Both the position numbers and the translations under genes were made by a program. A stretch of DNA of 64,000 nt from Asterias rubens (lineage: Eukaryota; Echinodermata; Asteroidea; Forcipulatida; Asteriidae), in the NCBI RefSeq assembly GCF_902459465.1, contig NC_047062.1, forward strand, positions 17,491,994 to 17,555,993, written 5' to 3'. The stretch's first letter is position 1; every line of letters begins with the position of its first letter. Under the pieces are notes generated by a model. That model did no database searches. It worked only from the letters and a program-made list of their open reading frames with translations, and was not told the DNA's origin. Below, in pieces: positions 1 to 13,700 of this stretch.

Positions 1-265
1 ATCCTCTTCATATTAAAACCTCAAATAATATTCACTCAATGTAAAAGGTCTTTCAAAACACAACCTCATGCCAAAAGATTAGTTCCTCTTAGCTGAATTT
101 TATGTCGGTCCTTTCCCTTTTTCCCCCTCTCTTTCTTTGGGTGGATTTGTGTACTTTATAAGACTTAATTATTAAGTACATATGTATGCATACATGTACC
201 TTGCAAAACTTCTCCTCGATAAACAGACGTGGGTTTATTATTATTAGCCTCTGAAGCATCTCATT

Positions 266-692
266 AAGCCCGCTTCATACCTTCTGCGAATGCGATAAAG
301 AATTTTGATGTCATAAATTTGAAATGAATAATTCACAACAGCCCAGGTCAAAATTCCAGTTGAACCTAGTTAAACTGGGTTTAACTGGAACTAGTTGAAA
401 CCAGTTGATAAACTAGTTAAACACAGTTAAAACCAGTTGGTTTAATATGGAAAATGGACAGAAACCAACTGGTTTATAATTTCCACCTAGTTGAACACAG
501 TTAAACCTAGTCCAAACCAGTTGGTTAATATGGAAAATGGACGAGTTTGATCACTATCCAGTTGAACCAGTTGACCCCAGTTAACTAGGTTCAACTGGAA
601 TTTTGACCTGGGAGTTGAGCTGTGTTCAGCTCCTGCAAAACATTTGACATAAAAATTTGCTGCGCATTAGCAGGAAGTATGAACCGGGCTTT
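266..692. mobile_element. Family E MITE interrupted by another element
   Basis: Outer ends AAGCCCGCTTCATAC (266) and GTATGAACCGGGCTTT (678-692) match intact copies near 10.4 kb and 58.3 kb. The interior is split by the element at 342-612. Confidence 0.8.
342..612. mobile_element. CAGTTGAAC-rich MITE inserted in family E element
   Basis: Terminal inverted repeat of about 38 bp, CCCAGGTCAAAATTCCAGTT continuing GAACCTAGTTAA, with its complement at the right end. The interior is made of diverged AACCAGTTG units on both strands. AG flanks both ends, consistent with a short target duplication. Confidence 0.85.
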
Positions 693-1750
693 ATGCATCA
701 TCGTTTTTTAAACTTTATGTCTCAGGTATAGAGATCTACTTAAATGGTGACAGATAGAGAGTAGTATTATAGTCATTACAAAATAATTTAATTACACCAT
801 ATTGAGTGTTAATCGCCCCGCAGGGCTAGTTAGTTAATTATTCAAGGTTTCAATCTAAACCGCCATTTAGTGACATTCCTATACATGTGTCAGTTGCTCA
901 TTCTATGTCGTTTAGGCCATTGTACGGTGCTTGGCAACTGGTGTTTTACTTTGGATCAATCTGTTTACTTTGTTTAATGAAAAAATAAATCATACATTAA
1001 TGGTGCGACGTGAAGGACCGATACAAGTATTAACACAAATTACTCTCGTCAATTGCCCAGAGATACGGCGATGGATTAAATGGATGTAGAGTGCTAAGTG
1101 TTTTTAAGAATATTGTGCACAACTTGTAGATAATGAAGTGTGGCATTTAATTAAATGCGATGTCAATGCAGTTTAAACTCGCTTTAAAATGCAATTGCAG
1201 ACATTTCTAAATCTTCTAATTTTAAATACACGCTGTACATGTACTACAGGTGTGCGGGAACGAAATTGTATTAAGGATAAGGCCACTGCCAGCTAGTGTA
1301 AGACAGTCAATTACATGTAGAATAAGACAGTCTTTTGGAGAGAGAAAAAGAAACTCCAACAAATACTGTTAACTGTTTTCACGGACCATTGAGTAATGAA
1401 TGAAACAGGAATGCATGTTCTTGGTTTTGACTTTATTGGACTTGTCATTGTATCCTCTGAAGTAAGGAACTACGTGTTTATTCACAATGATGTCCATTGT
1501 CCCCCCCCCCCCCTACGCCGAATGACTGATGTATACAATTTCCAAAGCAACTGCCTTTTCCCTCGCTTCATCCCCATCGCTAAGAAACCTGACTCAACCA
1601 GGTGTCACTTTATGATCCTCCCTCGTACTCCGTCGACATGTACCGGTTCCCCCGCTCACGGCTTACCTGCCAAAATTAAATGCTAATCGCAAGCTTGAAA
1701 TCCCACACTCAATTCATAATCTGTCATTTTCTCTCCCTCTCTCGTTACAG

Positions 1751-4700
1751 ATAATATGTAATATCTTCCGCACACTGCCACCTAGTGAAAATCCAGATTT
1801 CGATCCTGAGGAAGACGACCCTACATTAGAAGCATCATGGCCACACTTGCAGGTAAAAAAACCAAACCCAGACTACATTATACTTGAAGTCGTCTTTAAA
1901 GGCATAGCAGCTGATTTCATGAAACGCTAGGATTAATCCTATCTCGAGGTAGGACGAGTAACTCGTCTTAACTTGGGATGAGATCAATGCATCTATAATG
2001 TCTATGGTTACGGAACTTAACTCGTCCTAAGATTAATCCTAAGTAAGGAAGAGTTTGGTGAAACCGACAGCTGGACACGCTTTATGGGCACTGGACACCT
2101 ATTGGTAATTGTCAAAGACCAGTATTCTCACCCAATTGGTGTATCCCAACATATGTATAAAATAACAAAAAATTTGGGCTGAGTTGGTCACCGAAGTTGC
2201 AAGAAAATAATGAAAGGAAAAACACCCTTGGTGCTCAAACTTGTGCGCTTTCAGTTGCTTGAGAATGGGTTCAGTCCTGAAGTCTTTCTCAGATTCAAAT
2301 ATTTTAGTGAGAAATTACCTTTTTTACCGCAAAAACCAACGTTACTTCAGAGGGAGTCGTTTCTCACAATGTTTTATACTGTCAGCAACTCTTTGTTGCT
2401 CGTTACCAATTAAGTTTTTACGCTAATAAATATTTTAAAGTGATTACAATGTCCAGTGCCTTTAAGTGAGAGTGACAGTTTCCATGCAAGTTTAATGTTA
2501 ATTTTCAGGAAACTGTCGCAGGAAATTATTCCTGGATTCTTAAACTTATAAATAAACAACTAAAACAGTTGTTAATAGAGGGAATTCGGCTGAAGCCGGA
2601 GCACCTCAGGAACAAATCTTGTGGCAGGGCATCTCCAAGGAATTCTGAGCCTATTACTTACATCCTCATGAAGAGTTAATCCTTGGGGTTAATTCCTAAA
2701 TCCTTTGTGGTATCCTTGATTTCTAATCTCCTATGAATGGTTCCCATCTCCCTGTAACCACACTACTACATGTACACTGTCTGCAGCTCTAAATGATGGC
2801 CCCTGCCCTAATCACTCCTACTCCATTATCTCTCATAATTCATGAGATAAGTTGGCAGTAGATCCTTTGGTTGGGTCTCATTAATAATATGTAACAGTTT
2901 GTAAATCTTACAGGAAATCTGAAGAGCCACTAGTAGAGTAGTTGAGGATACAGTGATGAATGAAATGGCAGAGATCTTTATGTGGCCGTCCAAATTCCAT
3001 AGATGTTCAAGTGACTGTTAATGATTCAGTTTTTTGAAAGAGTTACTATTAATAATTAGCCATTTATTTTGTAAATGACAATTTTATGTGAGACTAAAAT
3101 ATTACAGATTAATTGCAATGGATGAGTAAACAGGGAACAATTAGCAAAAACATGTTCATTCACTTTTTACAGACTGCGTATGTTTTGGCCTACTGTGCTA
3201 AGAGAAGACTCTGACTAAATAAAACAAAGAAATAAACAGAGCTCAGAGGGACATTAAACCTGTGACCTCCATCATCGTACTCTTCTTTCTGAGACACTGA
3301 TTATAAACCAGTACTTGAAGAACATTTATTTGTTTATTTACTATTCATATATAAAGCAATTTAAAACTAAAAGTTGTTTGAATCGCAGAGAAGAGATTTG
3401 CTTGCAGATTCTGTTAGAGTACCGAGTATACAGAGTTTAATACACATCGATGTAGGGGTCAAAAACAAGATTTATTGATTTTTTTTCACAACATTAAAAG
3501 GGGGGGAGGGGGTAGGGTTCAATACCAAGTCAGTTTTCTGTGTATACAACATTGTAAAGGTAGCTTCGAATGATCGTACACAAACAGAGCCTTTAACAGC
3601 AGGGTTCATCTCTGAAATACTTGAGTTCCCCCAATGTGGTTCTGTTCAATGTCTGGGGATGACAGGCGGTTTATTCTGGCCCAAATGTCAAGTCCATGTG
3701 TTGTCATTTTAGTCTTAACTTACATGAGTATCATTAAAACATGTACATCCTAGTAGACTAACACCAGTGCCACGCGCTTGAGGTCGTGCTAAGCGAACTG
3801 AACGAATGTAGGACAAGGGAGATCCTGGCGAATGGGCGTAATATCAACTGACAGATGGATATGGCTTCATTTATTATGCGTCCGAGATTGGAGGTTCATG
3901 TGCGGTGCGTGTATAGTCTCCGAGGCTGAAAGATAATCCTTATTGCAGGCTTTTCTGTCAGCGGCGTGCATCTTCACTTTCAGTTCAGGATATTTCAGAG
4001 ATTTTGAATGTTTAAATATGGAATTGGGGAAAACCAAGGTTTTTTTGGTGAGGAAGTGTAAAATATTTTGCAATTTCTAATGCAGATCTATGTGACATGC
4101 ATTAAAAAAAATATTTGAAGGTGTACAAAATGTACAACCTTAGTTCCTGTTTTCCATGACAGGGTAATTTTCTAGAATTAACGTAGATTTTCAGAAACTG
4201 AAGTCAGATCATCCTTATTATGAATGATGGGGCCTCAGCTTCCCATGCCCCTAGGTCATGGTGGTAGAGTTGAGGACAAAGTCACGGAAGCTGTAGATTG
4301 ATTAAAGAACAATCTAGGATTGCTGCAGTGAAACTGAAGGTGCTCCTTTAATTTCACAGCAGAAATTTAATATCCACGTGAAATTTATCTTTATTTTAGA
4401 TTGTAGAATTTGTCATGAGGGCTTGTATTGAAAACTCCTGATTGCTTTTACATGTAGCTTGCATGATGGAGTTTTTTAAACATTTTTATTAATTGTTTCG
4501 CAGCCATTCTGACATTACTTCTCAAATATCAAATATTGGAAATTTTTACGCTACGTCTCAACACGCCATTAATTGTTATTAATTGCTTCAGTTGAAATTT
4601 CAAGCTTGAAAAATAAAAATAACAAATAATGTGTTTTTCTAGTCAACAGTTATCAGTATCACAATTGGTTGCAAATAGTGCTTACAATATTGCATTTCAA

Positions 4701-7700
4701 TACTTGTTTTAGAAGCCCTTTACAGCACGAATGATATAATAAAGTGGCCATCTAATCTCAACACACTATACCTTCCCGGGGATAAGACCCACTAGCCATG
4801 CACGTATACGCTACCCCCTAACTGAATTATAACAAAAAGCCAACATTTTAATAAATTTTCCACTCTGTGTCAATGATTTATGTACACATAACGGTGTAGA
4901 GGCACGTAAATGCCTAAAATTAGCTGTTCAAGTAAAGTTACATGTTAAGACTCGAAGCCAAATTATTAGTGTTGGGGGGCGAGTTAATAGGACAGGTTTC
5001 TCAGAGTAAGAGCCTGCTGTATGTGTGTATATATATAGCCCCCGGGTGCCATCTTAAGTCGTCATAGACTTCTACATTTCATCATGTGGAGGGGGCTGCC
5101 GTGTACAGTCTGAGCACTTTTTCTCTTTCTGGGCTCGTCCGTCAGCGCACGGTGCGTGACCAGACGTCATCCCGGTTGAATTAGAAGCTTCCGTTGAGGA
5201 GGACTTTCATTAGAATGGGAATGAACTTTTTGTATGGAGGTGGTTGGGATTCGGGGAGAGAGAAAGGAGCCTGAAATAGTCTATATATGACTACCTGAAT
5301 ACTGGGCTTGATGATCCTCCTTAAGGCAGTCAGGGGGAAACAAATCTAGAGTGGGTGTGGGTCTGTTTTAGATGGCCATAAAAAAAACATCATGATGGGA
5401 TGTAATTAAGTTCAGGCAACCTTTTGGAGGGATTTGGAATGCCAACACCTACTCAAGAAACAATACTTTTCCAGGAAAAGGAAGGGAGACAAATTGTTTG
5501 TGTTTTCCCTGTGAACCTTTGCCGCTCTTATACCTGTTATTTATGTAGTCATTTGTACATGGGTTAAAAAAAAAAAGACATTTTAAAGATGGCAGTTGTG
5601 GTTTAATATCAGCACCATGTACCAAGTGTCTTTGAATGTACATGTACATAATGTATGCATGCACATGTTTTTCAAAGACCGAAGTACAGTCGTTCAAGTC
5701 CTGCATACATGTATGATCATAGGGGTGAAGTGTTTATCTTGTGCATACGGTGTGATCTTGTGTGACATATGACATCACACGTTCTTAACAGAACCCCAGA
5801 TTACTTTCTGTTTTGATACATGTGTACTCTACCATTGTAAAATGTGAAACTTTGGCCAAACGAAACAAATCTGATAATACCTGTAGCAGTAGGTACTTGT
5901 GTATTAAAGGTTGGGTCATACTTTACTAATGGCCGACCCACCTTTGAAGAGTGTCTATGCAAATGTTTTGCTAAAATGCTACAAACGTTGTTTTTTTCGC
6001 ATTAAAAGCACCACAAAGTTTCAATGTCAAGAAAAATGTTTAACACCTGAATTACACTAGGATGACTGCCCAAGAATGTACACACTGTTCACTAACTCTG
6101 CTTAATATTTTAACTTAAGCATAAGTGTCTGCTGCTAAAAAACATTTTACCCCTAGAAGGTGGCCTGAAGGTGATGTGCAGTAAAGTGCATCTCATGCTA
6201 ACGTGTAAAACCCTTTTATTGCAGCTCTCTCTCCCTGCTGCAATTAAACTGAATAGTGTCATCTATCACATCAGTGAGCACTGAGTTGTCGTTATGAATT
6301 GACAACTTTTCTTAAGTGGTGTTAGATACACTGGCCAGGTAGAGGGCGTTTCATCAAGCCTGATGCTTCACTGGGGCAATTGCCTCCTTGCCCCCTGGTC
6401 ATTGTCTTGGTGCCAATGAAACATTCCAACAGCAATTAACGATCTTCTCATAAAGGTGCCTTTTACAAAGGAGAAAAATAGCTTGATGCTCTTGCCCTTT
6501 CAAGAACGAAGCATCAGGCCTGTAGGATTACATAAGTTATTTTGTACTTCCTTTTTGGTTGCAAAATATTCAGACAGTCTCCTTATTAGTGCAGAAAAAA
6601 TAATTAACTGTCATTGTACATTATCTTCTCCTCAGATTGTCTACGAATTTTTCTTGCGGTTTCTGGAATCACCGGAGTTCCAGCCCAGCATAGCCAAGAA
6701 ATACATCGACCAAAAGTTTGTTATGCAGGTATGTTGTGTGTACTGTCAGGGGTTTCCCTTAACTTTTTTTTTCAATCGCCCGCCGGGCGAGTCAACCAAA
6801 ACTCTTGATCGCCCGCAGGTTTTTTCACTAGCCCGCATGTATTGATACACAACATTTTCGAAACATTAAAAAAAAAAACGTGTTGGGGCATGTTGGATTG
6901 GCTAGAATGCCCCAAAGTGTTGTTGTCTATGCTTTTGTTACTGTCCATGCTTTTGTTGCTGCCATCAGCTGTAGTCATAGCCATACATGTAGGTCCCTCA
7001 TTTTCTGTGTGACTTTATTTATTTGGTTCTTTTTACGCTATTTAAATAATTGGTTTTTCCCCTTTCCAGCCTCTTGAATGATTATAGACTGACCCTTTTT
7101 TAGCCTGTAGGCGCGAGTGCTGCTGGTAGCGCCGCTATTGCTGGCACACTGGCAGCGCAAGGTTTTCTTCACAAAGACATAGAAAAACCGTTTTGTCTCT
7201 TTAACTTTATTAAGTTGGATTGGTCCTTAGAATTTAGTGGGAGGAAAAAAGGGGGTAAAATGAGATTCGTTTCATGACTAGTGTCTGTTCTCATAAACAC
7301 ATTTGAAAAAATTTTTCACTGTCAAACAGGGCACTTTAAAGTTGTACATAAAGTATACGTGTGGTTGGGGTTTTTTTCAGGTGGAAAGATTTCAAGATTC
7401 TCAGGTCTCATTAAAATAAATTCTGCCTCTGTGAGAAACCTCAGATTTGTTGATCCGTTCGTCTTTTCTCAACTCAAAGATTGAATTTCTACTCTCTCTA
7501 TTTGTAATTCAGTCATTTTATAACATCATTGGCCCCTTACTGGGTTTGCATTGTGTGTGACTTATTGCTTTTTTTATATTTATTTTATTTATATTAATGC
7601 CAGGTTTGGATTTGGGCATTAAAGGGCGACTCGCATCATGGATATTTGTCTGTGTAATTATGCGTTGCGGTATGCCCAGTTGATTAAAAGTCGCAAGGGA

Positions 7701-10700
7701 ACTGTACTTCGGTTACCATCTGATATGACAATAGTGATTGATGGCAACTTTAGCTGGTACACTTTACCTACACCCGGACTATATAATATTCCAATGCTGT
7801 CTATGTGGCTTGCTTGCATTTCCTCCTTCACACAGTGTGAGAGGAGAAAAAGCATCCGTCCAACGATACAGTGTTTCCTTGGACACGGGTGGTGGCCACT
7901 TGTAATTAATTCAGTTTCCCAGCATTTCCAGGGGTTTTCGTTAGTCCCAGAAGGTTATAGTGGGTTATTCCAGATTCTGGTGGCGAGCGTTTTTTCATTT
8001 GATTTAGGAATTCCGCTGAGTGTATGGATGTATAATGTGTCAGCGTTGGGCTTCAGTGAAATAAAGCAGGATATTTAAGTGAAAGCTGTAATCTAAAACC
8101 TCAGCAATGCGTTGGCACAGGAAGACTTACATGTATTTATTTCCAAAGTAAAGTATGCGTTGTTGCACTGCTGCCTTCACAATGTCCGTTTAAAAAGAAA
8201 TCACCCCACTAAATAAGTTGCAAGTTGACTTAGTGTAGCGGGGGAAAAAAGAAAGAAGAAAATTCTCAACTCAAAGCCGTCGGTTACTGGCCGGGGCACG
8301 TTCAAATGAGCGCAAGATACACTAACATTTCATTTAATTATGCCGTTAATCACTCCAGCACCCCGAGTCCCCCACAAATTACATCTTGGTATCCTTGCGC
8401 TGCCGGGCAGGTTTCCCGTGCAGGAAGCGACTAGATTCCCGAACCCCTGAAACATCCCCTGTCTTGAATACGCAGCGGCTGTAGAAAAAACCAAATCAAT
8501 GTCTGCAGCTCACCCTGGGCAGTGTTGGCTCTTGATTTTACTCACATAATCAAAAGCTAATTTTGTACGAGCGTGTGTGTGTATCGGTTTGCCTCGGATC
8601 ACAGGGGGATCAAGTCAATGAAATTACAGATTCACTGGTTTTTGTTTCAATGAGATATGGCTGTTCTAAAATATTATGTTCTCAATGCTGTATTAATATG
8701 TTCAGGGGTATGTTTTACTAAACAGGTAAACTGTCGACAAGCTCAATAAAAATAGAGTTTCAGTGAAGCAGAAACAGGGTTTGCTTAAAAAAAAAAAAGT
8801 GTAGGCCTAATAATTAATGGCAACTGTATGCAAATTTTTAACACATATCTTTTTTTTTTTAAATTTAGTTTAGAAGCCTACTTAATAAAAATAAATACAC
8901 TGAAATATATTCAAAATGTTAAATCAAAGTATTTTATGGTAACAGTCAAATCGCAAACAATATTTGATTTTACATGATACTATTTTTCTCCATCAGACCT
9001 ACAAAGCACAAGTACTTGAGTGATTCGGAATTTCAAATGAACAAGTTTGGGCAAACAAGTAATTTAATATTTTAATAATGAGCATTTATCAGTGCTTCCA
9101 TGAAGCCTGTTTGTATTTGACGACTGTTGAGACTTCCCCCCCATAACCAGACTTGTATGAATAATGTCTATAGTATTAAATGTTCATTCAGTCTGTGCAC
9201 GGCCTCTCTTCCCTAGAAGCTGTCTATTCAACACATTCTGTCATAATTATGTCTTTCTCTTCCGTCTTCTTCATCAGCTGCTGGAGCTGTTTGACAGTGA
9301 AGATCCCCGCGAGCGAGACTTCTTGAAGACAGTGCTTCACCGCATTTATGGCAAGTTCCTGGGCCTACGCGCCTTCATACGTAAACAGATCAACCATATC
9401 TTCCTCAGGTACGTCATAATTAGAGATGAATATTTTCCATCCTTTTATGAATATTAAGTTATTGTTAATGGTGACTTTGAATGGTAACCCAACTAAACAA
9501 ATCTTACGATCAGACTTAAGTCGGATTTTAAACTTTGCATGGTGGAATTGTGATCTAGTAAGGTTTGCAGTAACACTATGGAATTATAATCTCTAATTGT
9601 GTTGGGGTGGTTTTGAAAAGAATCGTAGGTTTCAACTGTTAAGGCTTTAGTCAGCTGGCCTATATTCTTACGTCATTGTCAGATGGACAAAGTAATCCGG
9701 TCATGAATATTCATTAACCCTGTTGCTACCGCAGTGTATATTTATCCGTACTCCATCGTCAAGAAGAGGTCACAGTAAAGGTCATAGTTTCCATGTTGCT
9801 CATGTTCAACACTAGATCTGCCATCTCTGAAATGAAACCAAAATTGTCAAGACATTTTCACCGATTACAAAATCTACTTAGAGCAGCACTGTCTGGGGGT
9901 TCATAGTGAAAACTATACAGACGAGCAGGGTCTCTAAAAGGTTAAATATCCCTTAAGAATTCCAATTCAAGTTTTGAGATTTTGTTCATGTCACTTTATT
10001 TCATCACACTTGTCTTGGAAGTAGAGTTCCTTGTCCCAGACTCTTCAAATGTCACCTGGGCATTGCTGAGGAATTTTAATATTTTCAACACATACAGGTA
10101 CGGTTTGATCGATTGCACATTTCATTAACCCACATTCTTTGAAATGTTTTATATGGTACTTCAATTTTGTGTTTTTCTTTATCCTTTTTGACTTGTTGTA
10201 GGTTTATTTATGAAACGGAACACTTTAACGGAGTAGGAGAATTACTAGAAATCCTGGGCAGGTAAGATGTGGACATTTTTTGTGAGCTTGGTACTGATAA
10301 TCCAGCTAACAAAACAAACGATCAAAAAAAATATATTACTTTGGAAACTGTGTCTGATTTTTATCAGAAAACCTTATTTATTAATGGCAGTGTTAATCAG
10401 GGTTCATACTTCCAGCGAATGCATCACATGGCTGTTTTCGCAGCAAATGTTTCGCAAATGAACACAGCTCAACTCTTGCGAATTATATGTTGATAATTTG
10501 TGAACTTAAAATCTGTACCGCATTCGCGTTCGCAGGAAGTATGAACCGGGCTTTAAACTTCTCAAAAAGTAAACGACCACAAAAACTTAAATGGTGAGAA
10601 ACACTGCAGCTGTTGATTGAGAAAGGATTCCCCTTGAAGTAATATGGTTTGGATAATTGTTCAACCTAAAACATTCACCCAGAAACGATTGATGCTCGGT

Positions 10701-13700
10701 GTCTATTTGTGAAGGCTGTGGCCCGAGATGCCATAATTGGTACACTGCTGTAACTGCTCTTCTTTTTATAGAACATGTAAGTCCCTGTGAGAACTTCCCC
10801 CACTCAAGAAATACTCATGTTCTTAAAAAAGCAGGAAAATGTACATTTGTGAAGGACTTTTTAAAGGGCATCTTAACAAAAGATGTTGGTGCCATGATTA
10901 ATTTGAGACCTCTATTTGCATCATATATTTTGTCTTCGTCCCCAGTGGGACATAAGGCCGCAATCAGCTGATGTTCCTCTCTCAAAAATTGCAACGCTTT
11001 AAATGAAGTTTATATCTTAAAGAAGAAGTATGGTGTTGGACTGTTTGGTTTAGTGGTATCTTTCCTTGCCTTTCATCTCTAGGACCCGGTTCAAATCACG
11101 CCAAGGCGCTACGGGGAAGGGGCTTTCAGTCCCTACCTGATTGCGTGGGTTTTTCCTTTGATAATTCATCGGGGTTTCCTCCCACATCTAAACCTTAAAC
11201 TTCCTTGAATTCTCTCCATTTGGGTTTCTTGATTAGTACAGTGATTAAGGTTGCGTTCTGAGAGTCCTTGGCTTCACAGAATAAATGAAATGAAGTGAAA
11301 TGAAAAAAAAGTGAAGTGGGGTAGAGGAGACCCCCCCCCCCTAAGGGAGTTGAGAGTGGGTCTTAATATCAGGGGAGTCCATGGTGTCTGATCCACTAAC
11401 ATGCAGGGGTGACACAAGCATCAGCTTGGGAATGTACATGTACTATTTCCCCCCCCCCTTCTCTCTCTCTTCCTCTGTCTGTTTGCATTCCTATCACCCT
11501 CCTACCCCACCGGATATCAATCCAACTAATTAAGCATGTGACATCAAGAAGGTCATGAAATAGGAAACGCGCAACGCAGGCTGTGGGGGATTTTCAAGGA
11601 ACTTGATCAGCTGTTGTTTTTGCCGTCGTTCAGACACATTAAGCCCGGTTCATACTTCCCGGAATGCAAATGCGATACAAATTTCGACGTCACAGATTTC
11701 ATGTTGCTGCTTAACGTAAAGCAAAATGCAGTAAGCACCGGAAGTATAGCATGCCTTTTTGTGTGCTTACGGTAAGCAGCACTATGAAATGAAAAACGTT
11801 TAGTAGGCACAAAATTTGCCGTTAAGCAGCTCTATGAAATTGGTCCTTGGTTGGACCGCGCTTTTTTGAGGCATACTCACGGTGCAGTGCGCCATTCTTA
11901 TCAATCACAGCCCATTGCAAGGTGGCATTCTAGCGTTATGTCCAGCAGTGGGTGTATACACAGCTGATTGCAGAACTAGGGTTTCAAAATTGCATGAGAT
12001 TTTTTTTTTTTCTTGTTTTCTTTAGTGTAGAGATCTCATCCCACACATGTGAGGTAATAATATTATGGTTTGTTCTTGACCCTGACAGTATAATCAATGG
12101 ATTTGCACTACCGCTGAAAAACGAGCACAAGAGTTTCCTGATCAAGGTGCTCATCCCTCTGCACAAGGTCAAATGCCTCAGTCTTTATCATGCACAGGTG
12201 AGAAAACACTACTAGGTAGGGGGCGACCAGGGGGTTGTGGGCGACTAGGGGGTTATGAGCGACTAGGGGGTTATGAGGAGCTGTAAGAGTTTGAGTCAAG
12301 TAGGAGGTTGAGAGTAGGGTAAGGCGTTGATGGGTTGGGGAGGGTTAACCCCCATACCACCAACAAACAGCTCTGTGTTGCAGTCACTCCTTTGTTCTGT
12401 ACACTTAAGAAAATCATGTTCTTCAATACTGTAAAAAAAAAAAATAATGTGTGAATGTGGGTAGAAGTCCACAAAGTGTTTCAAGTCTCTATATTATGTG
12501 GATCTGTTTTGTTCTTGGGTCCACACTTCTTACATTTATGTAGCGATAAAACACAACATCAAAATGGATTCAAGATTGTCCCCATTCTGTCCAACCACCC
12601 AGAAGATCCCGTTTGTTAAAGTCCTTTGTGTCAACGGGTATATTAGTATTGTTTTCATTAACTTTTTACCCCCAAGTGAAGATTGCACGATGATATACAA
12701 TATCAACAGCACGCTCGCACAAACAGCTCTGTGTTTCAGTCATTTTTGGGACATCGCTTTATTCTATACACTCCTGGAGAAAAGGCTATTCTCCAACAAC
12801 AGTGAAAACTCTGTGTGGACATGTGTAAGTCCACATAGTATTTCAAAACCCTGGCTTTTATGTGGACCTCTTTTGTTCTTAGGTCCACACTTCGTATGTT
12901 ATGCTCACCCACAGTTTTCTGATGTGTAACGTCAGTTGTGTCCAATCTATCCAAGTTTGTTGTCCAAGAAAACAATTAATAGAATGCACACATGGTCACA
13001 CAATCTCTGCGATCATATGGTGTTCTGGGGGATTGTCACACTATCAACATTCACTTCATCTTGTCAGCAATCCTGGGGATAAGATGTGTGGTTTTCAGCG
13101 TCTCGTTTTGTTGTAAATCGTAACATATTGCATCATAAATTGAGCATTGAGACCATTAGTATTCAAACGCTTTACTTTATGACTGGCCAACTTGTAATTA
13201 TTTACTCAAATTTACTCAAATTAAAATTATGTGGGATTTTGATAATTTCCTTTCATATGTTATCATTTACATGTGTGTTTGTTTCAGTCCATAATATATC
13301 TTTTTCATGAAAAATCACATAAATAAAAAATAATTTTTAAATAAAAAATTTAAAATAAGAATTCAAATACAGATAGAGTAGCATCCATCCACTTAATACA
13401 ATTAACAATAAATATGCATTAGTCCCTGCCTGGTGTGCATTTATATCAAATGCTATTCTCTTATGAAACATTTTGATTAAATAACGACCCCCGTCACGTT
13501 GTCGACGAATAAAGAGACTGGAATAAAGTATCGGGGGCAGAGAGCACTGCGGGTGGAATATAACTGTGGAAAGTAAATTAAATTGAGATTGTGCCGCGGA
13601 GTGTTTCAGTTTGGAGTGTGTCTCATAATGTCATGTGTTTCAATCCTCAACTGCTTACTGTATTCATCAGTAGGGTCTTATATTAGGGGCCGTTCAGAGA

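Larger units (their letters stand above)
1..1750. other. Intron sequence upstream of the first visible B56 exon
   Basis: I looked for the preceding family exon (ending ...PEVVRM) and did not find it. The region carries the nested MITE at 266-692 and a C run near 1499-1513. Confidence 0.5.

Noticed and set aside
7638-8078. 146-codon plus-strand frame in a B56 intron
   Set aside because: It has no recognisable domain and no coding-like composition. One or two frames this long are expected by chance in 64 kb of AT-rich DNA read in six frames.
12498-12929. 143-codon plus-strand frame
   Set aside because: It overlaps a diverged local duplication and reads as random hydrophobic sequence; likely chance.
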